A stretch of DNA of 64,000 nucleotides from Lachnospiraceae bacterium (GTDB lineage Bacteria > Bacillota > Clostridia > Lachnospirales > Lachnospiraceae). The notes under the pieces were generated by a model. It did not search any database. It saw only the letters and a program-made list of their open reading frames with translations, and was not told the origin of the DNA. The stretch is taken from the NCBI GenBank assembly GCA_024698145.1, contig JAILRO010000054.1, forward strand, positions 1-64,000, written 5' to 3'. Shown here one piece after another: positions 43,047 to 51,252 of the stretch (the first letter of the stretch is position 1; each line of letters opens with the position of its first letter). Both the position numbers and the translations under genes were made by a program.

Positions 43047-44006
43047 ATGCTTGAAAAAACATTAAAATCAACATTTGGATTGAACTGTAATATTGAAACG
43101 ACAAAAATAAAAGGATTGCCATTATACATGATGTCCGGAAGGAAGTTTTACAAGGTTACCATGGGGGAGATTTCGTTCGTTGTTGTTGAAATCTCAAACA
43201 AAGAGAAGTTCGGAGTGGTTGCTCTTAAGAAGCAACTTGTCCAATATAGCGAACAATCTAACCTTAATGTGGCATATAATTTTGATGGACTGACAAGGAT
43301 ACAACGTGATTCATTGATTTCGAAGGGAATACCTTTTTTATCGATGCCTGATCAGATATATCTTCCTTTTCTTGGTGTTATGTTGAACAATAATTTTAAG
43401 AAAATAATGCAATTCTCAGCTGAACGTATGATGCCTGCAACACAATGTCTTTTTCTGTATTTGTTATATCATTACGATTGCGATTTTGTTATAAAAAAAC
43501 AGGCGGCAGACGAACTCGGTTTAACAAGAACATCAATAACGAGAGCTTCAAAGCAGCTTAATCAGATGAAATTGATAAATGAAAAAACATACGGTAAGGA
43601 AACAAGAATGTATCCAATTGCAAAAGGATTGGAGTTTTACAGAATGGCTAAGGAATATCTTATCAATCCTGTTCAAAAAGTGATTCATGCGGAAGTTAAT
43701 GATAACAAAGGTTTGTATATTGCCGGAGAAAGTTCGCTTTCAAAACATAGTATGCTCGCAAGCCCGCAGGTGGATACCTTGGCTGTTTTCAAGGGAGACA
43801 AAACAGCGAGCAGTTTTATTGATATTGATTCAAGATGGAATGAAGATTTAAAACTTTGTCGCATAGAACTATGGAAATACAATCCTTCACTTTTTTCGAA
43901 AAATGGCGAAGTTGACCCGATATCCTTGGCATTGAGTCTTTCTGAAAATGATGACGAACGTGTACAGGGTGAATTACAGACGTATTTGGAGGAGTACAAA
44001 TGGTAG
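43047..44006 (+). CDS. Winged-helix regulator with AbiEi-like C-terminus
   Basis: The protein has 319 residues and no membrane segment. An N-terminal part of about 120 residues with a QIYLPFLGVMLNN strand precedes a winged helix (about 140-195, with AADELGLTRTSITRASKQL as recognition region). The C-terminus has GLYIAGESSLSKHSML and DTLAVFKGD, similar to AbiEi-type antitoxins of type IV toxin-antitoxin systems. No AbiEii-type nucleotidyltransferase gene follows, so a pure regulator role is also possible. GAGGTGG precedes the start. The call rests on pattern, not on a search. Confidence 0.6.
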   Translation: MLEKTLKSTFGLNCNIETTKIKGLPLYMMSGRKFYKVTMGEISFVVVEISNKEKFGVVALKKQLVQYSEQSNLNVAYNFDGLTRIQRDSLISKGIPFLSMPDQIYLPFLGVMLNNNFKKIMQFSAERMMPATQCLFLYLLYHYDCDFVIKKQAADELGLTRTSITRASKQLNQMKLINEKTYGKETRMYPIAKGLEFYRMAKEYLINPVQKVIHAEVNDNKGLYIAGESSLSKHSMLASPQVDTLAVFKGDKTASSFIDIDSRWNEDLKLCRIELWKYNPSLFSKNGEVDPISLALSLSENDDERVQGELQTYLEEYKW

Positions 44007-44022
44007 AAAGGTAGCGTTTGTT

Positions 44023-45141
44023 ATGAAAAGAAAACTATTAATAATATATTTAGGTATATTGGTTTTGCTTACAGGTTGCATACCGCAAGAGTCCGAGTCA
44101 TATGACAGAAGCATGCCGATTGATGATCCGACCACAGAGGATATTGTAGTAAGCAGCGAAGTTATTATATCGGAAGAACCTACAACGGAATCCGTTACGA
44201 CAGAATTATCTACGGAGCCTGTAAGTGAGGATGAAGCTGACAAGGAAATCAAAAACGAAGAACTTACGAAGGATGATTCGCGGAATATAGATGTAGCGGA
44301 TATCCCACCATATTCCGGAAAACCTTACATCGAACTGAATAATAACGTTCCGATGTTCACAGAAGAGGAAAAGAAATCCACGGAAGCCTTCGAACGCTAC
44401 AGCAATCTTGACAAACTTGGAAGATGCGGTGTGGCATACGCTAATGTGTGCAAAGAGTTGATGCCGACAGAAGAGCGCGGAAGCATTGGAAACGTCAGAC
44501 CATCGGGATGGCACACGGTGAAATATCCGGATGTGATTGAGGACAATTATCTGTACAACCGCTCGCACCTCATTGCGTACAGCCTTGCGGGCGAGAATGC
44601 TAACGAGAAGAATCTGATAACGGGAACAAGATATCTCAATCACATAACAATGCAGATATTTGAAATGCAGGTATTGGATTACGTCAGAGCCAAAGATAAT
44701 CATGTCCTGTACAGAGTGACACCAGTGTTCGAAAATGACAACCTGCTTGCAACCGGTGTCATCATGGAGGCGTGGTCGGTTGAGGATGATGGTCGTGGTA
44801 TATGTTTTAATGTGTTCTGCTACAACGTACAGCCGGGAATCGAGATAGATTATACCACGGGCGAAAGTAAGAGAGATGAAAGCGTTGCCGGCACAACCAC
44901 GGAACAAACAACCGAAACCACAACGGAACAAGCAACAACGTCTGATAATGCAGCAACATCAGATAGTGATTGGTATAATACAAAGATGACGTTTATATTA
45001 AATACTCACACTAAGAAGATACATATGCCTGATTGTCGTGGTGTCAAACAGATGGCTGATCGGAATAAGTTGGAGTGTGAGAGTACGATAAATGAGCTTA
45101 TAAAGCAGGGATATGAACCGTGCAAGATGTGTTTGAAATAA
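44023..45141 (+). CDS. Lipoprotein DNA/RNA non-specific endonuclease
   Basis: The protein has 372 residues. A lipoprotein signal (LTGC, Cys19) and a Thr/Glu/Ser-rich linker lead to an Endonuclea_NS_2 domain (about 125-285) with LGRCGVAYANVCKE, YNRSHLIAYSLAG (catalytic His) and EKNLITGTRYLNH. The C-terminal 50 residues have KKIHMPDCRGVKQM and GYEPCKMCLK, a small cysteine-bearing module often seen on such nucleases. The protein probably cuts DNA outside the membrane. The start at 44023 begins the signal peptide; the frame extends further back but overlaps the gene before it. Confidence 0.88.
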   Translation: MKRKLLIIYLGILVLLTGCIPQESESYDRSMPIDDPTTEDIVVSSEVIISEEPTTESVTTELSTEPVSEDEADKEIKNEELTKDDSRNIDVADIPPYSGKPYIELNNNVPMFTEEEKKSTEAFERYSNLDKLGRCGVAYANVCKELMPTEERGSIGNVRPSGWHTVKYPDVIEDNYLYNRSHLIAYSLAGENANEKNLITGTRYLNHITMQIFEMQVLDYVRAKDNHVLYRVTPVFENDNLLATGVIMEAWSVEDDGRGICFNVFCYNVQPGIEIDYTTGESKRDESVAGTTTEQTTETTTEQATTSDNAATSDSDWYNTKMTFILNTHTKKIHMPDCRGVKQMADRNKLECESTINELIKQGYEPCKMCLK

Positions 45142-45150
45142 TTGGACATA

Positions 45151-45219
45151 CCTCAAAAACACACAACAAAATACCTCAAAAACACGCAACAAAACGCCTC
45201 AAAAATGCACAATAACAAT
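45151..45219 (+). repeat. Three tandem 23-bp repeats upstream of the ATPase gene
   Basis: Units beginning CCTCAAAAACAC start at 45151, 45174 and 45197. The first two differ at about three bases, while the third is more diverged. They end exactly at the -35 box of the next gene, so they may bind a regulator. There are no spacers between units, so this is not a CRISPR array. Confidence 0.8.
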
Positions 45220-45247
45220 TGACAAATACATATATTTGGTGTAATTT
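45219..45247 (+). promoter_or_regulatory. Promoter of the DUF4143 ATPase gene
   Basis: TTGACA at 45219-45224 and TAATTT at 45242-45247 are spaced by 17 bases. A TATAAT at 45251 has no matching -35. The tandem repeats lie immediately upstream. Confidence 0.6.
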
Positions 45248-45280
45248 GATTATAATAAAGGCATTACGGAGGTGCTTGCA

Positions 45281-46573
45281 ATGAAGGAATATTTGAAAAG
45301 AATTGTTGATAGTGAATTGGCACTTAGACTTGATGCTTTTGGGGCTACCTTAATTGAGGGTCCAAAGTGGTGTGGTAAAACGACTACAGCAGAGCAACAG
45401 TCGAAAAGTATATTGAAAATGCAAGATCCTGATATGCGAGAAGCATATATGGCGACTGTTGGTACAAAACCATCACTTCTGTTAAAAGGTGAGAATCCAA
45501 GGTTGATTGATGAATGGCAGGAAGCCCCCGTTTTGTGGGATGCGGTCAGAACGGCTGTAGATAACAGGCGAGAAGATGGTCTTTTTATCCTAACAGGGTC
45601 TACATCTGTGGATGATAGTAAAATACATCATACAGGTACAGGTCGTATTTCAAGGATGAAAATGTATACGATGAGTCTATACGAATCAAGAGAATCCAAT
45701 GGACAAATATCGCTTAAGGAATTATTTGATGAACCGAATAAAGACATAGATGGGATTCTGTCTGATATGAGCGTGGAAGAGATGATTTTTGCTGCGTGTA
45801 GAGGTGGCTGGCCGTCGACATTGAATAAAAAAAGTCAGGCTGCACAATTACTTATAGCCAAAGATTATATACGCAATGTGTGTGAATCAGATGTATCAAC
45901 GGTTGATGGCGTCTCAAGGAACCCGAGACTTGCTGAATTGATATTGAAATCGTATTCAAGAAACATTTCAACTTTAGCAAAAAAAAGCAATATTTATAAG
46001 GATGTGAGTGCGAATGCAGACAGTATTTCAAAAAATACATTTGACGCTTATATTACTGCATTGGAAAGATTGTTTGTAATTGAGGATGTAGAGGCGTGGT
46101 GTCCTGCTATACGTTCTGCTACGACAATTCGTTCGGGATTCAAAAGAGAATTGATTGATCCGTCGGTTGCCGTTGCGGCATTAGGTCTTACTCCGGAGTA
46201 TTTGGAAACAGACCTTAAAACATTTGGTTTTATTTTTGAATGTATGTGCATACGAGATTTGAAAGTTTATTCTCAAGCATTAAATGGAAAATTGTCCTAT
46301 TATCATGATAGATATGGACTTGAGGCTGATGCGGTGCTGCATATAGATGACGGACGATATGCACTTATTGAGTTTAAATTAGGAAGTGCAGAGATTGAGG
46401 AAGGCTCAAGACATTTGTTGGAGATTAGTAGCCTTATAGAAAAATACAACGAAAAAGAAAAACAGGTTCCGCTTAAAGTTCCCGATTTACTAATCGTAAT
46501 CACAGGTGGTCAGATGGCCTATACACGTGATGATGGAGTGAAAGTTATACCTATAAGTTGCCTGAGGGACTAA
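45281..46573 (+). CDS. AAA ATPase with DUF4143 domain
   Basis: The protein has 430 residues. An AAA domain starts with Walker A EGPKWCGKTTTAE, followed by Walker B-like RLIDEWQEAP and a GLFILTGST strand. The C-terminal DUF4143 nuclease-like domain has the ELIDPSVAVAALG segment, DAVLHIDDGRYALIEFKLG and a final VIPISCLRD. These ATPases are widespread in anaerobes and lack a settled function. The ATG at 45281 has GGAGG 8 bases upstream; a GTG at 45272 overlaps that site. Confidence 0.92.
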   Translation: MKEYLKRIVDSELALRLDAFGATLIEGPKWCGKTTTAEQQSKSILKMQDPDMREAYMATVGTKPSLLLKGENPRLIDEWQEAPVLWDAVRTAVDNRREDGLFILTGSTSVDDSKIHHTGTGRISRMKMYTMSLYESRESNGQISLKELFDEPNKDIDGILSDMSVEEMIFAACRGGWPSTLNKKSQAAQLLIAKDYIRNVCESDVSTVDGVSRNPRLAELILKSYSRNISTLAKKSNIYKDVSANADSISKNTFDAYITALERLFVIEDVEAWCPAIRSATTIRSGFKRELIDPSVAVAALGLTPEYLETDLKTFGFIFECMCIRDLKVYSQALNGKLSYYHDRYGLEADAVLHIDDGRYALIEFKLGSAEIEEGSRHLLEISSLIEKYNEKEKQVPLKVPDLLIVITGGQMAYTRDDGVKVIPISCLRD

Positions 46574-46596
46574 ATAATTCAAAAAGGAGGCTAACC

Positions 46597-46806
46597 ATGG
46601 ACGAAATGAAGGATATAGACAATATCATCGCGCTGCTTGACGGTAAATGTGAAGCAGGCGTATCAAGAATCAAAGTCAATGTATCAGAGGAGCAGGAACC
46701 AGAAAGTGTGACCGAGCAGTATCATCGCGGAAGATGTGATGTTGGTAGCCCGTGGGCTACAGGCAAGGTAAGAAACTTTGACCAGATTGATGGGGAATGT
46801 GGTTGA
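46597..46806 (+). CDS. Small hypothetical protein (69 aa)
   Basis: I do not recognise this protein of 69 residues. It is acidic with a helical first half (EMKDIDNIIALLDGKCEAG) and a second half with YHRGRCDVGSPWATGK, a motif that looks conserved rather than random. It has a good AAGGAGG site and lies between the DUF4143 ATPase and the WYL regulator genes, with gaps of 23 and 19 bases, so all three are probably one unit. Confidence 0.65.
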   Translation: MDEMKDIDNIIALLDGKCEAGVSRIKVNVSEEQEPESVTEQYHRGRCDVGSPWATGKVRNFDQIDGECG

Positions 46807-46825
46807 AGTAACGGGAGGATGAGTT

Positions 46826-47821
46826 ATGCCAAGAGGAGAGAATCAGAAACTAAAACTGTTATATCTGCTCGATATTCTCAATGAAAACACAGATGATGAA
46901 CATACTATTACCATGCAGGAGATTGTAAGTAAACTTTCTGATTGCAGTGTAAATGCTGAAAGAAAATCAATCTATACTGACATTGAAGAACTTCGTAAGT
47001 ACGGTGTGGATATTATAGGCGAGAAGGACGGTCAGAGTTACAGTTATCATATAGGTAATCGTGAGTTTGAACTTGCAGAACTTAAGCTTCTTGTAGATGC
47101 CGTACAGTCATCAAAGTTCATTACAAAGGGAAAGTCGTCACAATTAATCAAGAAGATTGAGGGCTTGACCAGTAAGTACCACGCAGATGAACTTAATCAC
47201 CAGGTGTATGTAGCGGGACGTGTTAAGACAATGAATGAGAGCATATACTATAATGTTGACCTAATTCATACGGCAATTGCAGACAATGTGAAGATACGTT
47301 TTCAATATTTCATGTGGGACGAGAACAAAAAACAAGTACTTCGCCGTGACGGAGCATATTACAGTGTATCACCATGGGGATTGACGTGGGATGATGAGAA
47401 CTATTATTTGATTGGGTATGATGATGATAAGAAAGGCATCCGACATTTTCGCGTAGATAAGATGAAGAAAATAACACTGACAGACGAGAAACGTGTTGGC
47501 AAGTCGAGTTTTAAATCTATGGACATGGCGGCATATTCAAAGAATCGATTCGGTATGTTTGATGGAAAAGAGACAGAGGTAAAACTTCTTTGCAGAAATG
47601 ATATGGCAGGAGTTATTATAGACCGTTTCGGAAAGAATACACCATTTATCAAACAAGATGATGAATATTTCGTTGCCTATGTATCTGTAGCAGTCAGCAT
47701 TCAGTTCTTAGGCTGGGTAATGTCGCTTGGTGAGGGCGTGAAGATTATCGGTCCGGATGAGGTGGTAGGGCAGATGAGAAATGAGGTCGAAAGATTAAAG
47801 AATACATATCTTGATAATTAA
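46826..47821 (+). CDS. WYL-domain transcriptional regulator
   Basis: The protein of 331 residues has an N-terminal winged helix (about 1-65, with ITMQEIVSKLSD and SIYTDIEELRKYGV) and a WYL domain (about 150-235) with IRFQYFMWDENKK, YSVSPWGLTWDDENYYLIGYD and IRHFRVDKM. A WCX-like C-terminus follows. WYL regulators often control defence and DNA-damage genes and may bind nucleotides or nucleic acid (family knowledge). GGGAGGATG precedes the start. Confidence 0.93.
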   Translation: MPRGENQKLKLLYLLDILNENTDDEHTITMQEIVSKLSDCSVNAERKSIYTDIEELRKYGVDIIGEKDGQSYSYHIGNREFELAELKLLVDAVQSSKFITKGKSSQLIKKIEGLTSKYHADELNHQVYVAGRVKTMNESIYYNVDLIHTAIADNVKIRFQYFMWDENKKQVLRRDGAYYSVSPWGLTWDDENYYLIGYDDDKKGIRHFRVDKMKKITLTDEKRVGKSSFKSMDMAAYSKNRFGMFDGKETEVKLLCRNDMAGVIIDRFGKNTPFIKQDDEYFVAYVSVAVSIQFLGWVMSLGEGVKIIGPDEVVGQMRNEVERLKNTYLDN

Positions 47822-47850
47822 GAAAAATAAATAATTGCAATATGTAATGT

Positions 47851-47899
47851 TATCGCATCGGAGAAAAATCCGGTGCGATTTTTTGCGTAAATGAGTACT
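47851..47899 (+). repeat. Dispersed hairpin element, copy 1
   Basis: The stem TCGCATCGGA / TCCGGTGCGA (one G-T pair) closes a 6-base loop and is followed by six T and a conserved GTAAATGAGTA tail. It may end the WYL transcript. Three further copies lie at about 51134, 53225 and 54256. Confidence 0.88.
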
Positions 47900-48020
47900 G
47901 ATTTTTGGACAGGTCCCTGTGGTAAACTTTGTACATCGAAACAAAAGGAAGGTGTATTACGATATCTGCAAATGCGATAGAGTATAAGGAATGATACATC
48001 TGCAGGAAGGAGGATGTCCT

Positions 48021-48647
48021 ATGAATGTATGTGTAAGTGCTAATGTTTCCGAGAAAAAAAGAGTTTATCATAAGCAGGGCTGTATTTATGAAAGAAGAAT
48101 AAAATATCAGAATAAAATGCAGGTCACAGAAGAAATAGCTATTAAGAACAGGTATCGTGAATGTAAGTATTGCGCAGGTCTCAAAGGAGAATTAAGGGCA
48201 TATGCGCATCAGATTGACAAATGGAAGATTAGCGAGCATATCGGTACATCGTATGATGCTGTGACGGATACTTTATATATCACAACCGATATAGGGGCAT
48301 GGAAGATATTCATGAATAGAAAAGGTAAATATGTCCTTTTCCATATGAATCAATATTCAAAAGATATGTCCTTCTATCAGATTAAGAAAGCGGATTATCA
48401 CTGCCAGAAGGATGTGAAAGCTACAGATTCCTTTGAGAAAATTATGAGGTACATAATTAATCATGACAAAGCCAAAGTCATAATCATGGATGATTACAGA
48501 AAACTTCCGCGAAGAACTAAAAAGCAGAAAATGTATTATAAAAATGCAGAACAAAAGGCAAAAAGAAAGCAGAAATATAGAGTATACGAGTTGTTTGCTA
48601 GATTGGAAAGAAATGATCCTGAGTTGATAAAGTTGTCGATGTGTTAG
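48021..48647 (+). CDS. Hypothetical protein with Cys-rich N-terminus (208 aa)
   Basis: I do not recognise this basic protein of 208 residues. Its first 60 residues hold YHKQGCIYERR and RECKYCAG, a spacing that suggests a small metal-binding unit similar to Ada-type modules. The middle (about 75-150) is mixed alpha/beta with TLYITTDIGAWKIFMN, and the C-terminus is very rich in Lys and Arg, so it may bind nucleic acid. It lies between hairpin copy 1 and the HigBA operon. AAGGAGG lies 9 bases before the start. Confidence 0.6.
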   Translation: MNVCVSANVSEKKRVYHKQGCIYERRIKYQNKMQVTEEIAIKNRYRECKYCAGLKGELRAYAHQIDKWKISEHIGTSYDAVTDTLYITTDIGAWKIFMNRKGKYVLFHMNQYSKDMSFYQIKKADYHCQKDVKATDSFEKIMRYIINHDKAKVIIMDDYRKLPRRTKKQKMYYKNAEQKAKRKQKYRVYELFARLERNDPELIKLSMC

Positions 48648-48657
48648 ATGGTTGGAA

Positions 48658-48730
48658 TTAACCTTTGAGGTAAATTTGGATTTGACAAAATGAGAAAGAT
48701 GGATTATTATGAATTTACCTCAAAGGTAAA
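48658..48730 (+). promoter_or_regulatory. HigBA promoter flanked by two palindromic operators
   Basis: TTGACA at 48682-48687 and TATTAT at 48705-48710 are spaced by 17 bases. A palindrome TTAACCT-TTG-AGGTAA lies upstream (48658-48673), and TTTACCT-CAA-AGGTAAA lies just downstream of the -10 (48714-48730). The two sites share the ACCT-N3-AGGT core. This is the standard layout for autorepression by a HigA dimer. Confidence 0.8.
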
Positions 48731-48747
48731 CTTGAGGAGGCGATAGA

Positions 48748-49044
48748 TTGAATGTTACGTACAGGAATAAGAAAATCGAGAAGGTGTGTACAAATGCCAA
48801 AATGGCAGAGAGAACATACGGGAAAGAGATGGCTGATAAAATACATCAACGTATAGATGAAATTATTGCGGCGGACACTGTTGAGATGATGGTTCAGTTT
48901 CACATTGGAAGATGTCATCCTCTTACACAAAATAGGAAAGGGCAATACGCAGTGGATTTGATTCATCCTTACAGATTGGTATTTGAAAAGAAGGGTTATG
49001 AGATTCAAATAGCAAATATTTTGGAAATAGTTGATTATCATTAG
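48748..49044 (+). CDS. higB: HigB/RelE-family toxin
   Basis: The small basic protein of 98 residues has the HigB order: an N-terminal helix with AERTYGKEMADKIHQRIDE, then HIGRCHPLTQNRKGQYAVDLIHPYRLVFEK, whose basic strands form the mRNA-cutting surface in the family. It is followed after 32 bases by its HigA-type partner, the toxin-first order usual for higBA. GAGGAGG precedes the start. Confidence 0.9.
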   Translation: MNVTYRNKKIEKVCTNAKMAERTYGKEMADKIHQRIDEIIAADTVEMMVQFHIGRCHPLTQNRKGQYAVDLIHPYRLVFEKKGYEIQIANILEIVDYH

Positions 49045-49076
49045 TAATCAAGAGGATAAGTTTGGGAGGTATAAGT

Positions 49077-50123
49077 ATGCGGAAAAGTCGTAGTTATATT
49101 GCAACTCCACCTGGGGAAACAATTAAAGAACAACTGAATGATAGAGGTATGAGTCAAAAGGAGTTTGCAGCTAGGATGGATATGTCGGAGAAACATATCA
49201 GCAAACTTATTAATGGTGATGTACAACTTACATCGGAGACTGCAGTTAGATTAGAGATGGTTTTAGGGGTGCCTGCAAGATTTTGGAATAATCTTGAGGC
49301 GATTTACAGAGAGAAGATTATTAAGGTAGAAGCAGAAAACTCAATGGAGACCGATGAAAAAATAGCAAAACAATTTCCTTATAGCGAGATGGCGAAATTT
49401 GGATGGGTTCCGCAGACTAGAAATGTTAAGGAGAAGGTAATTAATCTTAGAAAATATTTTGAGGTTGTTGAACTTTCGTTGCTTGGTAGTGAGCAGATTA
49501 CGAGAATTGCATGCAGGCGTCTTGCAATTACGGAAAAAAGTGATTTGGCGTTAATGGCATGGGCGCAAGAAGCAAAGATTAAGGCTCGTGATATACAAAC
49601 TGCTCCAATCAATATAAAAGGTTTGATAGCTGCATTGCCCCAGATAAGAAAGATGACAGTTCTCAAACCTAAGGAATTCTGTCCGCAAATAAAGAAATGT
49701 CTTGAGGAATGTGGTGTGGCTTTGGTTTTTCTACCTCACCTTAAAGGATCCTTTCTTCAGGGTGCTTCTTTTGTGGACGGTAATAAGATTGTTGTTGGAC
49801 TTACAGCAAGAGGGAAGGACGCAGACAAGTTTTGGTTTAGTTTGTTCCACGAAATTGCTCACATTGCACTTGGTCATGTAATGCAGCTTAATGGTACATC
49901 AGAAGATGATGAAAAGGAGGCTGATATATGGGCTGGTAATACACTAATTCCTTCTGGGGATTTTGAGTCTTTAAAAAAAGAAGGAGATTATTCAGAAAAA
50001 AGAGTGATACAATTTGCAAAAAGCCAAGGCATTTCGCCCGGAATAGTGGTTGGTAGACTGCAGAGAGAAGGAATGATTAAATATAATATGCTTAATAATC
50101 TAAAAGAAAAATATGAAATGTAG
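49077..50123 (+). CDS. higA: HigA-type antitoxin fused to an ImmA/IrrE peptidase domain
   Basis: The protein has 348 residues. Residues 1-85 are a HigA-like XRE domain with TPPGETIKEQLNDRG and MSEKHISKLINGDVQLT. The C-terminal part carries a zinc peptidase motif HEIAHIALGH and a distal EKEADIWAGNTLIP that supplies the third ligand, as in the ImmA/IrrE family. The enzyme may cut the protein itself or another regulator under stress (inference). GGGAGG lies 9 bases before the ATG at 49077. Palindromes upstream of higB are its likely binding sites. Confidence 0.92.
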   Translation: MRKSRSYIATPPGETIKEQLNDRGMSQKEFAARMDMSEKHISKLINGDVQLTSETAVRLEMVLGVPARFWNNLEAIYREKIIKVEAENSMETDEKIAKQFPYSEMAKFGWVPQTRNVKEKVINLRKYFEVVELSLLGSEQITRIACRRLAITEKSDLALMAWAQEAKIKARDIQTAPINIKGLIAALPQIRKMTVLKPKEFCPQIKKCLEECGVALVFLPHLKGSFLQGASFVDGNKIVVGLTARGKDADKFWFSLFHEIAHIALGHVMQLNGTSEDDEKEADIWAGNTLIPSGDFESLKKEGDYSEKRVIQFAKSQGISPGIVVGRLQREGMIKYNMLNNLKEKYEM

Positions 50124-50151
50124 CTTTATCATGTATAAAAGATTATGTGGA

Positions 50152-50183
50152 AATCCTCACCGTTTTGGTGGGGGTTTTTCTTT
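50152..50183 (+). terminator. Terminator after higBA
   Basis: A 10-bp stem (AATCCTCACC / GGTGGGGGTT, two G-T pairs) with a GTTTT loop is followed by TTTCTTT. Confidence 0.75.
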
Positions 50184-50226
50184 ATATAAAATGTTATCAT
50201 CAAGAAAAAACGAAAGGGTGATTGAC

Positions 50227-51105
50227 ATGATACAAAAATGTTTTAGGAAAATGAGTGTTTGTTTTCTTGTCGGATTATCAATTGTCATGCTTACAGCCTG
50301 TGGTGGTAATGGCAATTCACAATCTTCAAATAAGTCGTCAAAAGACAAAGGTTACGAAGAATCGGCCGAGAAAATGGAGCTTAAGATTGAAGATATAGAT
50401 TGGCAAGTAGAGGAAAGCATACTTGACGGAGAGAAGTTCCTATCACTTAATTATACTAATAACAGTGATTATACGATAATGGACGTTGAGATAAAATTTA
50501 AGCAAAAAGAAGGAATCACTAAGGAACAGCTTAGTGTATTTGATGAATACAAAGAAACGTACGATTATTCAGATGAAGAGGTAGCCGAAATCTATATTTT
50601 AGGATACAACAGAAAATGCACAAGACCAGGTGAAACAGCCAAAGATTCTCCGTTGGTGTTAAATGGTACATACTATATGGCGGAAAGCATGGCACAATAT
50701 GAACTTATGGAACCGGAAACAATAACTGTCGCATTTATAGGTAGTAACGATAAGGGCTATATAATGTACTATGATTATAATTCTCAAGTTTATGGAAGCT
50801 CAACCCATGATGCAGCCAATATCCATGAGTGGTCCGATAAAGAACTTGCAAAGTTGATTGATGCTCCTGATTGTGTGGCTATTTCTGTTGATATAGATGA
50901 TGACGACATCTTCCGGTTCACAGGGTACGGAGTTAAGAAAGAAATGTATAAAAGTTACGTTGAAGAAATAAAAAGCAAAGGATTTACAGAGGATGCAGAT
51001 GAGTATGATGATTGGTATGAGGCTAAGAATTCAGACGGCATAAGTTTTGATATAAGATTTTCTGCAATTGAGGAGTCCATTGATGTGAATGTTTCAAAAG
51101 ATTGA
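50227..51105 (+). CDS. Hypothetical lipoprotein (292 aa)
   Basis: I do not recognise this protein of 292 residues. It has a lipoprotein signal ending in LTACGG and a Ser/Asn/Lys linker. A first domain (about 50-160) has LSLNYTNNSDYTIMDVEIKFKQKEG, the pattern of an extracellular beta-sandwich. A second, acidic domain at the C-terminus has KEMYKSYVEEIKSKGFTEDADEYDDWYEAKN, which resembles a repeated cell-surface unit. An AAAGGG site lies upstream of the ATG at 50227. It lies just before hairpin copy 2. Confidence 0.7.
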   Translation: MIQKCFRKMSVCFLVGLSIVMLTACGGNGNSQSSNKSSKDKGYEESAEKMELKIEDIDWQVEESILDGEKFLSLNYTNNSDYTIMDVEIKFKQKEGITKEQLSVFDEYKETYDYSDEEVAEIYILGYNRKCTRPGETAKDSPLVLNGTYYMAESMAQYELMEPETITVAFIGSNDKGYIMYYDYNSQVYGSSTHDAANIHEWSDKELAKLIDAPDCVAISVDIDDDDIFRFTGYGVKKEMYKSYVEEIKSKGFTEDADEYDDWYEAKNSDGISFDIRFSAIEESIDVNVSKD

Positions 51106-51133
51106 TGGTAAGATAGATCAATATCATTATTAT

Positions 51134-51182
51134 TATCGCATCGGAGCAAAATTCGGTGCGATTTTTGTATAAATGAGTAATA
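51134..51182 (+). repeat. Dispersed hairpin element, copy 2
   Basis: The stem TCGCATCGGA / TTCGGTGCGA with a GCAAAA loop is followed by five T and the tail GTATAAATGAGTAATA. It ends the lipoprotein message, and a consensus promoter starts 11 bases after it. Confidence 0.88.
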
Positions 51183-51192
51183 GCAACTATTG

Positions 51193-51221
51193 TTGACGCA
51201 AGTATATATAATATCTATAAT
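51193..51221 (+). promoter_or_regulatory. Promoter of the kinase operon
   Basis: TTGACG at 51193-51198 and TATAAT at 51216-51221 are spaced by 17 bases, directly after hairpin copy 2. The promoter before the Lrp gene, after copy 3, has the same two boxes. Confidence 0.8.
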
Positions 51222-51252
51222 TATAATCATAAAAACGAATGGGGTAGCTAGA

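Noticed and set aside
44206-44931. Minus-strand frame of 241 codons opposite the nuclease lipoprotein gene
   Set aside because: The plus strand codes for a recognisable secreted nuclease; the opposite frame is open by chance and has no start signals.
45151-45219. Tandem repeats considered as a short CRISPR array
   Set aside because: The units adjoin directly with no spacers, there are only three, and no cas gene is nearby.
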